The notes below the pieces were generated by a model. It saw nothing but the letters and a program-made list of their open reading frames with translations, searched no databases and was not told where the DNA came from. Positions 36,056 to 47,100 of a DNA stretch of 64,000 bases are shown piece after piece; position 1 is the stretch's first letter, and every line of letters starts with the position of its first letter. The stretch is from Enoplolaimus lenunculus (lineage: Eukaryota; Nematoda; Enoplea; Enoplida; Thoracostomopsidae). A program made the translations under genes and the position numbers. The stretch is from contig JASANG010000630.1 of the NCBI GenBank assembly GCA_030248215.1, forward strand, positions 62,001 through 126,000. Reading direction: 5' to 3'.

Positions 36056-36220
36056 GCCCGTAGCTAGCTCACCTTGCTAGGTGGGGCTAAATATTTTTTA
36101 CGATGGACATACAATAGTATTCGTTGACTTACAAAGAAACTTGAAACTTTTTCGGAGGGCCAAAAATTTTTCAAAGGGGGTTCAGTTCCCTCCTTACCCC
36201 GCCCCCTTTGGCTACGGGCC
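36056..36220. mobile_element. GGCCCGTAGCCAGC-family element
   Basis: Starts AGCCCGTAGCTAGCTCACCT and ends CCTTTGGCTACGGGCC. 165 bp with no coding capacity. Confidence 0.65.
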
Positions 36221-36404
36221 TTCCTGGTAATGTTAGCTTCCGCGCTATTCAGCTCTTTGTCATGTCATATATTACTCTGAGTCACAGTTTTGACTTTCGA
36301 TGTTATTCTGAATAAGCCTAGCGGTTATGAAGGCAGGCCCGTAACTAAGAATGTGGTCCAGTAGATAGTGATTTTACTTGCGCAAGAGCTTAAGGGTCAT
36401 CTGA

Positions 36405-36732
36405 GTCGGTATATGTGCACGGTAAGTGTATGTAAAAGCAAAAAGATTGTAATACATGTGCACGTATATCGGTATATGAAGTTGTTGCAATGACAACATG
36501 ATGTAGTGGTAGCATACTTGGCTCGAGCGCTAGAGGAGCGAAGTTCGATTCCCGGCGTCGTCCTTAACTTTGGCCAAAACTTGGAACATGGGTCGTGCAA
36601 ACCGTGTTGTTCCAATATGGAGATCCCATCGAGACGGGCTCTGCAACCAGCGCGCCCATGGATTCAAGTAGTTGGATTCGCCGTCCGGGACAACCACCTG
36701 TAAAAACGGGATGTCGGTATATGTGCACGGTA
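36405..36732 (+). mobile_element. SINE-like retroposon with tRNA-like promoter and 20-bp target-site duplication
   Basis: A perfect 20-bp direct repeat, GTCGGTATATGTGCACGGTA, lies at 36405-36424 and 36713-36732. Inside, at about 36499-36571, is a tRNA-like segment with an A box (TAGTGGTAGCATACTTGG) and a B box (AGTTCGATTCCC) at usual spacing. A non-coding body of about 140 bp follows and ends in TAAAAACGGGAT. This fits a Pol III-transcribed SINE inserted by target-primed reverse transcription. The 75 bp before the A box is unusual for a SINE and may be an older head or a composite. Confidence 0.6.
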
Positions 36733-37144
36733 TAGTTCCACCAATATGGACAGTGTTACGTTACGACAAGTAGTCGCCCCGCAACTTGAAATATGAGATT
36801 TTATCGACTTAACAATTCGTCACCAATCATTATGGATAAACTTAGGCGTACGATTACGCTTATGATTATGCTTAGATTGGCTATAGGACACTGTTGGACA
36901 ACAAGTTGCCGGGCGACGAATTGTCAGATTTCATCTGGACTGCAGAAGCGAGTAAATTGTTTTATACTTAATATTTTTGTCGGCTGCATATAGCATCGTT
37001 GGCAATAACTTGCGAAAATAATTTGATCAACTTTCAAATGCCTTAGCAGTATTTTGTGACCCGTGAGACAAAACCAGCGAAAAAATTGTATGCGCCTTCT
37101 GAAAAAGGTTTAGCCTCCCTAGCAATGTGACTGGCTACGGGCAA

Positions 37145-39690
37145 GAGCCGCGCACCTTAACATACCACCCGAATACAACCCCAACATTTGACAATTACGT
37201 ACGGTCCCGTCAATCTGAAAATATAATAACTCTTAACGTGTGCAATTCCCCCATTTTCGCTGAAGCTACAAATTGGGCTTGCGTTTAGAATCAAAGTTTA
37301 CCTATGCCTAAAACGTGATCGTTTGCGTAAAACCTTTTCCAAAGTCTAAGCCCAAGAAGTCTAAGCCCAAGCTTATCAAAATTTCTCAAACAGCTGTACA
37401 AATTTCATAACAAAACTAACCGAACTACAATTTTAATTTTTAGTCGGACAAGTTTTCGTGTATGGCTTTACTGTTACATATTTTATTTTATTTTGAACGC
37501 GAATTGTCGTAAAAATTGAAATTCGACACACTTGTCTGTTCGACAGCTTTAAGGTCATATGATTGGTTTTAGTAAAATTTGGTGAAAATAAAAAGTTCAA
37601 CTGGTTTGTTAAGTCGGACTCGTTTACTCCGAATAGGCCAGATTTGTTTGCTTTTTAGAACATTTTGTTGTTATTAAAGCATCGAGGTTTATACGTCATC
37701 ATTTTGATTTCAGCTTATTTATAACCAGCTTAAACAGTTTTTGTTCCGCATAGACGATGTTTAATTCTAAAACAGCTATGATCGTTGGTCGAATCTTTGG
37801 ATTACTTAAAAGGAAGCTAACTTATGGCAAAATTTCAACTAATTTTTATTGTTCTTTATTTCGAAATGTATTCGATACGCATATAGAACATATTTTGAAA
37901 TTTTTTGTATGGTGACAATGTCAAACTTTGCTCAAATCTTGACTTTATAAATGCTTAAAGTAGTTTTTGGTCCTTCGCATACGATTAGTTTCCAACTAAA
38001 GTTAGTTTATGAATTAGTTTTTATTTGCGATCAACCTGTAATATAGATTAACTCAAAACCTATGAGGCTGTGCTTAAAATAATTCTTTGGTAATTTATTG
38101 ATCCATGCAAGGGAACGTGACTCCACTGGGAGACAGAGGGACTCTTGGAATTACTGGGAGGCGTGAACTGAGGCAAAATTTAGGGTTACGCTTTGTATTA
38201 TAGGTTTTGGCGCAAGTTTAGGCTTTGTGGCAGGAACTGGCGGATCCAAGAGGTCCGCCCAGGCTTAGGTCCACAACAGATGTCAGAACGAACAGTTTGT
38301 GTAAAGATTTAGTACTAAAATTCCATTTGGCGTTTCGCTCGCTTGATTGGCGAACATTTTCCATTCTTATATATCGCTTGGCTTCCACTTTCCGAAATTT
38401 TTTGATCCGTTACTGTAGAGAAGGCCCTGATAATCCGCACGAGCCATATGATTAATGCTACTGAAATTTGACAAATTTATCTTTCGTAATTTTTGTCACA
38501 ACGTTGTTGGTTTGCAGCATTTAGAACTGTAATACCGCAAAATTATTGCTAAACTGCAGAATGCATATTATTCGTTTCTGGGGTATTTTAATATTTAACA
38601 CTCCAAATTACTAATTATCACTTTAAGCAGCTTAATGTAGCCCTATCTGTTGTAATATTATTGATATTGAAATACCAGATGTTTGCTATTTAAACGCGCA
38701 AACAAATTGCTGAATAAGACAGGCCCGCCACTGCAGAGTGGTTGGGAAGAATACGAAACAAGTCTCTTCTCTTGTACACCTTCCCTCACACGCGTAGGCT
38801 TAGGCTTATCAAGCCGTTGTCATTTCCTAAGCTAAGTCTAAAGTCTTTACGTTACTCATCATGAGTTATTTCTGAGATGCTTTAAAATTTAACCAAAATA
38901 TGGTTTTGTTGCTAAGCGCAGTTGAATAATCACAGTTTTTGTTTTGAAATGTTTGCCAGTATTCTCAAGTAAATACAACGTATTGTTCGGTCTTAAAACC
39001 AAATGTTTAGTTTTATTTTGAAAAGTTTCCGCAAGCTGAGAGTTAAATACAATTTACCGCATTCATGTTTTAACTCCAGTATTTATGTGCTATATTTAGG
39101 CTGCTGTTAAACAGTTTTCGAACCATTCTGTCTACTTTCAATGCTGTGTCACACTCTGTTTAAAAAAAGACAATTTTTACCAAAGTGTGTATGTCGTTTG
39201 AGCTAATTGCTTCTCGGGGTATTTTGCTATCCAAATACAAGAGTGTGGTACGAGAGGAATTCCAGCAATGATTACCAATGACATATTTGCAGGCTAACAT
39301 CGAGCATTTAAAGTGCCTCAAAGAACCTTTGACACTCGTGAGCATAACATCGGTGCCTGTTCAAACTAGAAATGCCACGTGTGGTTTTCGAACTAAACTA
39401 TCGGTCCGTTAGTTACAGCTGTATCCTCTGCTTGTAAAATACTCTGATTTATAGGCAAATTGATACAGAAAACAACACCCCATCACAATTTAATTCTGCT
39501 TAGATTTTTCATGAAAAAAGCATTTCAAATTGGAATTCAAGTTTAACCATTGTGTTTTCAAATCGTTATTTTTCACAAATTCAAGTAGAGTTTGTTTACG
39601 TTTGTATTGTTAATGATCGTACTGCGCACAGTTGTACTGTGAGTTGAGCGAGATTGAGGAAGTACGCTAAAGTGTCGATTGCGGTGACTC
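37145..39690. other. intergenic, no gene seen
   Basis: AT-rich sequence with scattered TAAGCC/TTAGGC remnants (37340, 38800) but no complete element and no splice-flanked frame. Confidence 0.35.
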
Positions 39691-39691
39691 A

Positions 39692-39870
39692 GTACAGTGG
39701 TGATTCGAATAAAAATGAGAGTAACAAGAGGTCGCTATTTTGACTGCGAATCAGTAGGAACCTAGATTTAGAGTTCGTAAATGGATAGAGTCTAAATATT
39801 CTAAATAGGTTTAGTAGTAAATGTCAGTTAAATTAATGAAAGTATGTAGCTGATCTTTGGATCAATTTGG
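39692..39870. repeat. partial TAGTGACCCGAATAAGAGG-family copy
   Basis: Left end ACAGTGGTGATTCGAATAAA followed by the family's GAGTxxxTAAxTGGATAGAGTC block; the right end is absent. Confidence 0.45.
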
Positions 39871-39939
39871 TACAAAACTTGATTACTCAAAATATGTATT
39901 GCCCTTTATTGAAGAATGCCACTTTTGTAGTTTCCCCAC

Positions 39940-40072
39940 AGTGGAAAAAGTTCTGCTACGTCAAAGCTTAGGCTTAAGTTTAGGCGTAATTTTATTGGCT
40001 TAGACGCTTAGGTTTAGACTTAGGAATGTGTTTACATCCCATTGTTACGGCCTTCGGCTATATATGGGCCAT
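39940..40072 (+). mobile_element. diverged TTAGGC-core element
   Basis: Degenerate TTAGGCTTAAGTTTAGGC units and a right end TTACGGCCTTCGGCTATATATGGGCC. The left end is lost. Confidence 0.45.
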
Positions 40073-40867
40073 TTGTGGAAGGGGAGACTACTTTTTCACT
40101 GCGGGGGGAACTAGAATAGTGCCTGAAGAACTATACTTAAGTATAATTGTCTTGCCCAGCTTGAAAATAAAATTTTAAAAATTCGTTTTCAACATCACAT
40201 TGCCAATTTGTTATTCAAACCGACGCTGCCAATATCGGGCAATGTATCTGTTTGTAAGGCATATTGGAATGAAAAATTTTGAAAATGTTAAAATCGAAAA
40301 TCACATTGTATAATATAGAATTTAGCTGCTGTATTTAATGTGACGTCGTAAATTTTAGAAATTTGGTAATATTTGCTCAAGTATTGTGCCAGCTGTTCAT
40401 TGGCAGCCCTTCGAGTTTTATCATTCTGCAAATTATTTGAAATTTTGAAAAAACTGTTTCTGCTGCCGCATCACAATAAAATGGGATTGTTTATGTCTGA
40501 TGGATTTCCCATATTATATTATGGTAGGTTCATTTTTAAACTCAAAGCTATGAAATACAGAAATATTTTGATTTCGCTGTCAATAATGAAGTTTTGACCA
40601 GGTGAAAATATTTGTTTTGTTAAACATGCGCCGTAATATGTCAATCTTCATTTGGTCAAATCAAGATTTGGCTCACAGCGCGCCCACCCTCCACATTACC
40701 ACCCTTGTCATTAAAGCATCTTATTTATGCCTTTCTACGAAATTGCATCAACAAATTGCATCGATTGACGGACGGCACATATTAATTTATCCGGAATCAC
40801 CAACTACAGACCAAATAGAACATGATAGATCTATATATATTTCATATCTGTATTTCTAAAAATTCTG

Positions 40868-41055
40868 GATAATGTATAGAACAGGGCCGTAACAGTTCTA
40901 GTATAAGCATATTGCTAAGCCTAAGCCTACAAGCAAGAATGAGGTTTTACCTAAGCCTAAGCCAAAGTCTACCCTATGCCTCAGCAAAAAGTTTATTTAA
41001 AGCTTGACCTTATTTTATTGCAATCCGGCAGAAAAGCGTTCCTTTAACGTGGGCC
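40868..41055 (-). mobile_element. TTAGGC-core element just before a TBC exon
   Basis: Starts ATAATGTATAGAACAGGGCC and ends AAAGCGTTCCTTTAACGTGGGCC. CCTAAG-type units lie in two clusters. The right edge is 56 bp from the start of the exon at 41112, so the polypyrimidine tract of that acceptor lies between element and exon. Confidence 0.65.
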
Positions 41056-41111
41056 AAAATTCTGAACTATTTTTTTGCTATTTGCTATTGTTGTCTTGGA
41101 ACGGTTTGCAG

Positions 41112-44100
41112 ATGTTTTCGCAGAATCAAGCAGTCGAAACGAAAGTTTGTCATCGGATGACGAATTGGACCCTCATCGTCGCCGTAAACGGACCCTTCAT
41201 TTGGAACCTCACTGGTTTCAAGGACACAAGCAATGCTCTCTTCCGGCATCACCAGAAGGTGATAATAGTTGTGACGTCGACAAACAACTCGTTCCGTGTA
41301 AACCGTCATGGAGTGTTCGGCTTAAACGAGCAATGACAATGTCCCGCGGATCATCAGGTTAGTTTTTCAGGTTCGGAAACGACTATATTACTGGTTGCAA
41401 ACCAGAGCTAGTCAATTTTGCCGAAGTCGGAGCTGGAAGTCGATTAAAGTTGTCGAAGGTAAACGTGAAGTAAAATCAAAAACGCATCTGAATCATTCTT
41501 AGTTTGCAAGTTGGAGCAGTAACTGATAAAACGTTGTGAAAAATTTGGTTTTGAGAAACGTTTCATGAAAAATTTCGCTATTTCGGGCTTCGAAAAATGC
41601 CCTAAAATTACAAACAAACTCACTGAGCGACACAACTTTTATAAAGATACAAACAGATTTTGCTACTGAAATTGCCTGAACCTACCTAAACCATTAACTG
41701 AAAACTGAAACGCACGTTTACTTTCTACCTGACCCGCAGATAACTTCCAGCTGTACCTTACGGTTTCCTGTAAACCGCAATGAGCAATATTGAAGTAAAG
41801 ACGCAGCATAGTTTATCACATAATCATTCAAATTCTTTCTGCTACTTTAATCTGTGCTCTAAATTTGAACCTGGCCACAATCTGTATTACAGATAACACA
41901 TTAGACTAAGTTGAACCAAGCCCAGTTATCATCACAACCAATTTTACCATCACTGTTTTAATCTGTAGCACTCGTCACAGGTTTGTAGCATTGATTCGGG
42001 GTTTTTTCAGGAAATTCAGTGCAATTATCGAGCGTAGATTCCACAAGCAGCGATACCGAAAGTGATCGAGCCGTTGTCGAGCTTCACAAGTCGTACGATC
42101 GCGATCCCTGTTGCTATACTCGCCACTACTGTTATGATTACTGCCGTCTTTTGGAGGGCCTTACAGAGCATCAACATTCGATTTTGATCGACTTAGGTTA
42201 GTACAATAGGCTTTTATTGTAGGCTTACGCTTTAGGCTTGCGCTATACTTGTTGTACGGCGCCGTCCGTCACCAGCACGGCGCCGTTCGTCACCATACGG
42301 CGCCGTGCGTTGCCGTCCGCTACCTTTCGACGCCGTGCATTGCCGTCCGTCACCATACGGTATGGTACTTTAGTGATTTGCGTACGATACCCACCGTTAC
42401 GCACGGTGAAGAACGGCGCTGGACGTCATCAAAATTATAGCGCTACCCTTATCTTTAAAGAACGCTCGTAAGATTCTTTGCTCCGAATGGGGTAGTCATC
42501 GCGATCACCCGTCCTGAATCCGCTTGCTTCTGATGAAAATTATGGGGATTGATATATACCTTAGACAGCGCGCAGTGGCGGGTGCAAAAACTGTTGACGG
42601 TGTAGCCAGATCGCCCCTCCCTCTCTGAGTCAGTAGTTTTGAAGCTATTTAGTTTTTTTTCTGACCAACTGAATTACTCAAAAACATATTGATGTTGCTT
42701 CTCAAACACGAGGAAGATTGTGTATTTCTGACACGGTTTTTTTCTGCAACTTGCATGTACAACTTTTTTCAATAACGAATTCACAAAACTTGCAGCTGCA
42801 AGTGTTTCCTGGCAAAAATTGCACGTGCAAGTTGCAGTTAAACAAAGTTCTCGCTGTAAAAACTTGTTCGTGTGAATAAGGCTTAACATTGTACTTTTAA
42901 TGGAAGTTCAGGCCGAACGTTTCCATCGAACCCGTATTTCGAGACACAACTTGGTCCAGGACAACTCAGCCTTTTCAACGTTCTAAAGGCGTATTCGTTG
43001 TTCGATACGGAAGTCGGCTATTGTCAAGGGATGAATTTTGTCGCTGGGACACTGTTGTTAATGCATGTAAGGATACTTAGTCCAGCAGTCAGTGACTTTG
43101 TCTGTGACCGCTGAACCCATCCCAAATCTTGAATCAAAAATTATTCTATGACGTTATGTTTTGATCAGACGTTTACCGCACAGCCTAATGGTTATATATT
43201 TTTATTACGAAATCAAAAGCGATTTGCGGATGTTACTTCAAATTACCGCAAATTTGGAATTCTGACTGCACGTCGGACAAGGAATAAAATGTTAAATGTA
43301 GAACTCGTTTACTATTACTTGATCGCAATCGTTTTTGTAAAATTACAATTTCATTCATTTGAATCTTTGCCATTTCTCAAATTGTCAAAAATAAAACCGT
43401 TCGCCCTTCTGATGTATTTTTCGCTTCTGCTTATTTTGGAAATATTGGGAGGTGTGGCCGAACAAAATGCTTTAAAAAATTTTATGTCTTATACAAGCAA
43501 GATCAACAATCATTTAAACCAATTGTTTTAGGATCTCCTTAACTATTTGAGTGTGGAATAATTACTATCAACTTTTTTACGGCATAAAATGAAATTTAAA
43601 ATATTAATGATATATTTTCAGAAAAGTGAGAAGAAAACGTTTGATATTCTCGTTCATCTGATGGTAGATTTGGATTTACGGTGCCAATATTTACCGGATA
43701 TGTCAGGTTTAAAGGTAAGTACATGATTTAATTTTTTTGTTTCGAAAACTGGGCACTAATTGATAAACTTGTACAGTAAGTTTTCACCAACTTCGGTATT
43801 AAATTTAAACAAAGCATATAATTGTTATTGTTTTATAAAATATATGGCCACTGTTATTTTGAAAAGCGTACAACAGTATAACAGCATGTTTCTAATCCTA
43901 AAGCCAAAGCCTACGGCTTAGGGTACGGATAAGCTTATAAGTAAGCCTAGGATTAAGCACTAAGCCTGAAAGAAAATTTAGTCTAAAGCTTAAGCTTACT
44001 CTATTTGAGTTAATGAGAAAAAGTGTAGGCCTCTCAAAGTAGACATAGACAAAATATATTATCGCAAAAATTTTATCATGTTCGCTTTAAGCAAACAAAT

Positions 44101-47100
44101 TGCACGCAAAAACAACTAAAAATGTGTTTACTAATTGAAATAGAGTTTCATATTTCAATTTCCTATGCAAACATTGTTTTTAGTGGTTTAAAACTCGAAT
44201 AAGTACGGTTTATGGTTTAAAGCTTAAAACAGTGATAGTTAGAATTTAAATATTTTTTAGAAATAACTACGTAATGTAATTTGGCAAAATAAGCAAACTG
44301 CGGTTAAACCATTGCTTTATGTTTAAGCAGCAAAAATTTTAAGGATAGTAATTGAAAATTTTTCAATTAAAAAAATCTCGAAGCGAGCATTATTACCTGT
44401 GCAACTTCAGCTAAAACTTCAATTTAACTGTATGCTTGATTAGATGGGCCAAGCGATATTACTTGAATTTGTTCGATTTCGTGGTTCTAATTTCAGCTTA
44501 AAAATCTTCTAATTTTGACATGTGGGCAGTAAACAACGGTAAAGAATATTGAAACACTTTAACACGTATTGATATAGATTTTTAGACGGCTGAAACCTAA
44601 ATTCGCACAGACATCACCGTTTTAGATTAGTCATGCTGAACTCTGATAATAACTAAAGAGGCGTTGTTAGTTGAAAACAAGTTTTTATGCCCTTTGTGTA
44701 ACAAATTTGTCTTATAACTGTTCGAATTTAGTAATGTTCTGGATAAAATTTGAGTATTTCACTGCCGGATCAAAGGGCGTGGAGCATCATTGCCTAGCCC
44801 GCTCTAGCCAGACTGGGATCAAAACAACGACTTGGGATTAAGTTTCAGCACTAAAATGGCGATTGGCTTCTAGCTGGCTCCGCTCACAGTTTTCTCGCTA
44901 TCTTATCTCGCGCGGCCACGTTTAAGAAAACTTGGGATCAGCCAATGGGGCGATTTGTTATTAAAAATGTTTTTAATCATGTTTTCGTCACAATTTTCAG
45001 CTCAAAATATTTCAATTTAGTCGGGTGCTTGACGAACAACTGCCAGTTATTTTTGACCACTTTCGACGGCTTCAAGTGCCAATGTTGACGTTTACTTCGT
45101 GTTTTTTATCATTATTTGCTGTTAGCTTTCCAATGCCGTTTGTTTATCGTGTTGTCAGTAAGTGTCGCGTTTGTAAAATTAATTAAACTAGTCAACGTGG
45201 TTGAAAATATGCCACACTAAAAAATTCCTCATAAAATTTTTTAAGAATGTCTTTTTTAATTTGCTTATATATTTGCTGTCTCTTGTTTAAATATGAAACA
45301 GTTATTACAGCAGATGGAACGTTGCACAAAATACATGTGTGGTGTACCATCTATAATAATATAGATTTTAACAAAAGGTTATTTTTGTTCAAAAATATCA
45401 GTGATCTACTGCGGTAGTCACGATCGGAGCTATTCCACGCTTTTTTCTCCCGCCGGCGTTCTTTTCTTTTCGAATATTTTCTATTTCATCTGACATATAC
45501 TTCGGAGCTATTCCACGTGCTTTATGTGTTTTTGTTGCACAATTTTTTGTTAATATGGTGCAACAGTAACCCATATTAGAATATTATAAAACGAACGGTA
45601 GCTAGTTTTAGCTAATTCATTGCTGTTAAGCAATGAAAATCATCACTTTAACCAATTGATTGGTTCCAGCACCTTCAGCTGATTTTTAAATTATACGGTT
45701 CCTGAAACAAAAACCTCGCTGTATTTTTACTAACTGCCGGCTGCTTTGAAGCCCTACGAACGGCCATTCATCGCGTTTGTTGTATACGGCCGAGAACAAT
45801 TATATATTCATATTTTAAAAAACAGTGGTAGATCGAGAATTTTTGACGGGGGCGCCGCGAATGAAACAAAAATAAGATACTCGCGAGCGAGAAACCAAAC
45901 TAAATTTTTGTATTCAAAATAAAAAATTATTCAAACTTATGTCGGGCGTCACGGGCCAGCGTGCCCCGGTATATCCACCGGTACCGGGACAGTGCTTCAA
46001 CAACACATTAACTGCGCAGCTGAATAAATATTTCAGTAGGTAGACAGCTTGCTTCAGATGACTATAGGTTTGTTAGTTATTTTTTTGTTTTCTATGGCTG
46101 TTTTTGGCTGATTTAAGCCCGTCAGATACGTATTCTGAATTAAATGATACATGAATGTTTATCGGGTTTGAACCGCGTATATAAATAAATTTTGCTGAAA
46201 GAATAGCTGGTTTTCGGCATTTTTGAACTAAATGTCATTTGTATAAGATGCAGAGCTAAACTGTGCTGGCTAAATTTAAAAATATAAAAAACGGGCTGAT
46301 TTATGCATTATAAATTCGGATGGCTTCAGTGCGTTCAGTAGGTTTAATTATTTGAGCAGTGTGAAACCACAACCGGGATATTTAATTGTCAAATCAAGTG
46401 ACGTTACGTTGGAACGTAATTTTAAGTACACTATATGTTGTTCTTTAGTATCCGTACCATACATATAAAAATATATATTTAGGAAAAAACGTTTCACATT
46501 CTTGGCCAATATATAGCGGGTTCGTAGCCAGAGATGGCCAGCGGGATCAGTCTGACCGGAAGAATTTTGACCCTCTAGAAAATTTTCAACCTTGCTTGCA
46601 AGTCATTGAAAATTCTTGTATCATTCTCGTGGAAATTGTTTAACCCCCAACCAAGGTAAGCTGGCTAGGCGCTTGATACATAGTCGAGAAGCATCCGGTC
46701 TAACTTACCGTATATTGTACACCTCTGAGCTTTGCCTTCACTTCAATGGTAACCCGCGGAAACATTTGCTGTCATGAATTTCAGGTCTTATACTGCTCAA
46801 AAGCGATGTAAACGTAATATTTAGTATTTTGTTGAATTTACTTATTGTCAACACTGCGTCAATTTTGTCGTGTGACACTTTCGAAGCAACACTTGAATGT
46901 TTACGAACGACAGTTCCACAGTCGATGCAACAACGTTCAGATATTGATACATTTTTTAAAACGGTACGAGTGAAGAAGCTCGCGTGCAGCTTGCATTCGC
47001 CCTTCCCCCATATTAATATTTCAAAAGCTTGGAAATTTTTTAACCACTTGAAATATGTTTGATCAACGGCGACGTTTGCCTACCAACGGTTCCGCGTATT

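Noticed and set aside
43148-43531. A 127-codon plus-strand frame inside a TBC intron, in the same phase as the preceding exon
   Set aside because: A stop codon lies between the exon and this frame, the flanking exons splice cleanly without it, and the peptide is a hydrophobic AT-rich composition with no domain.
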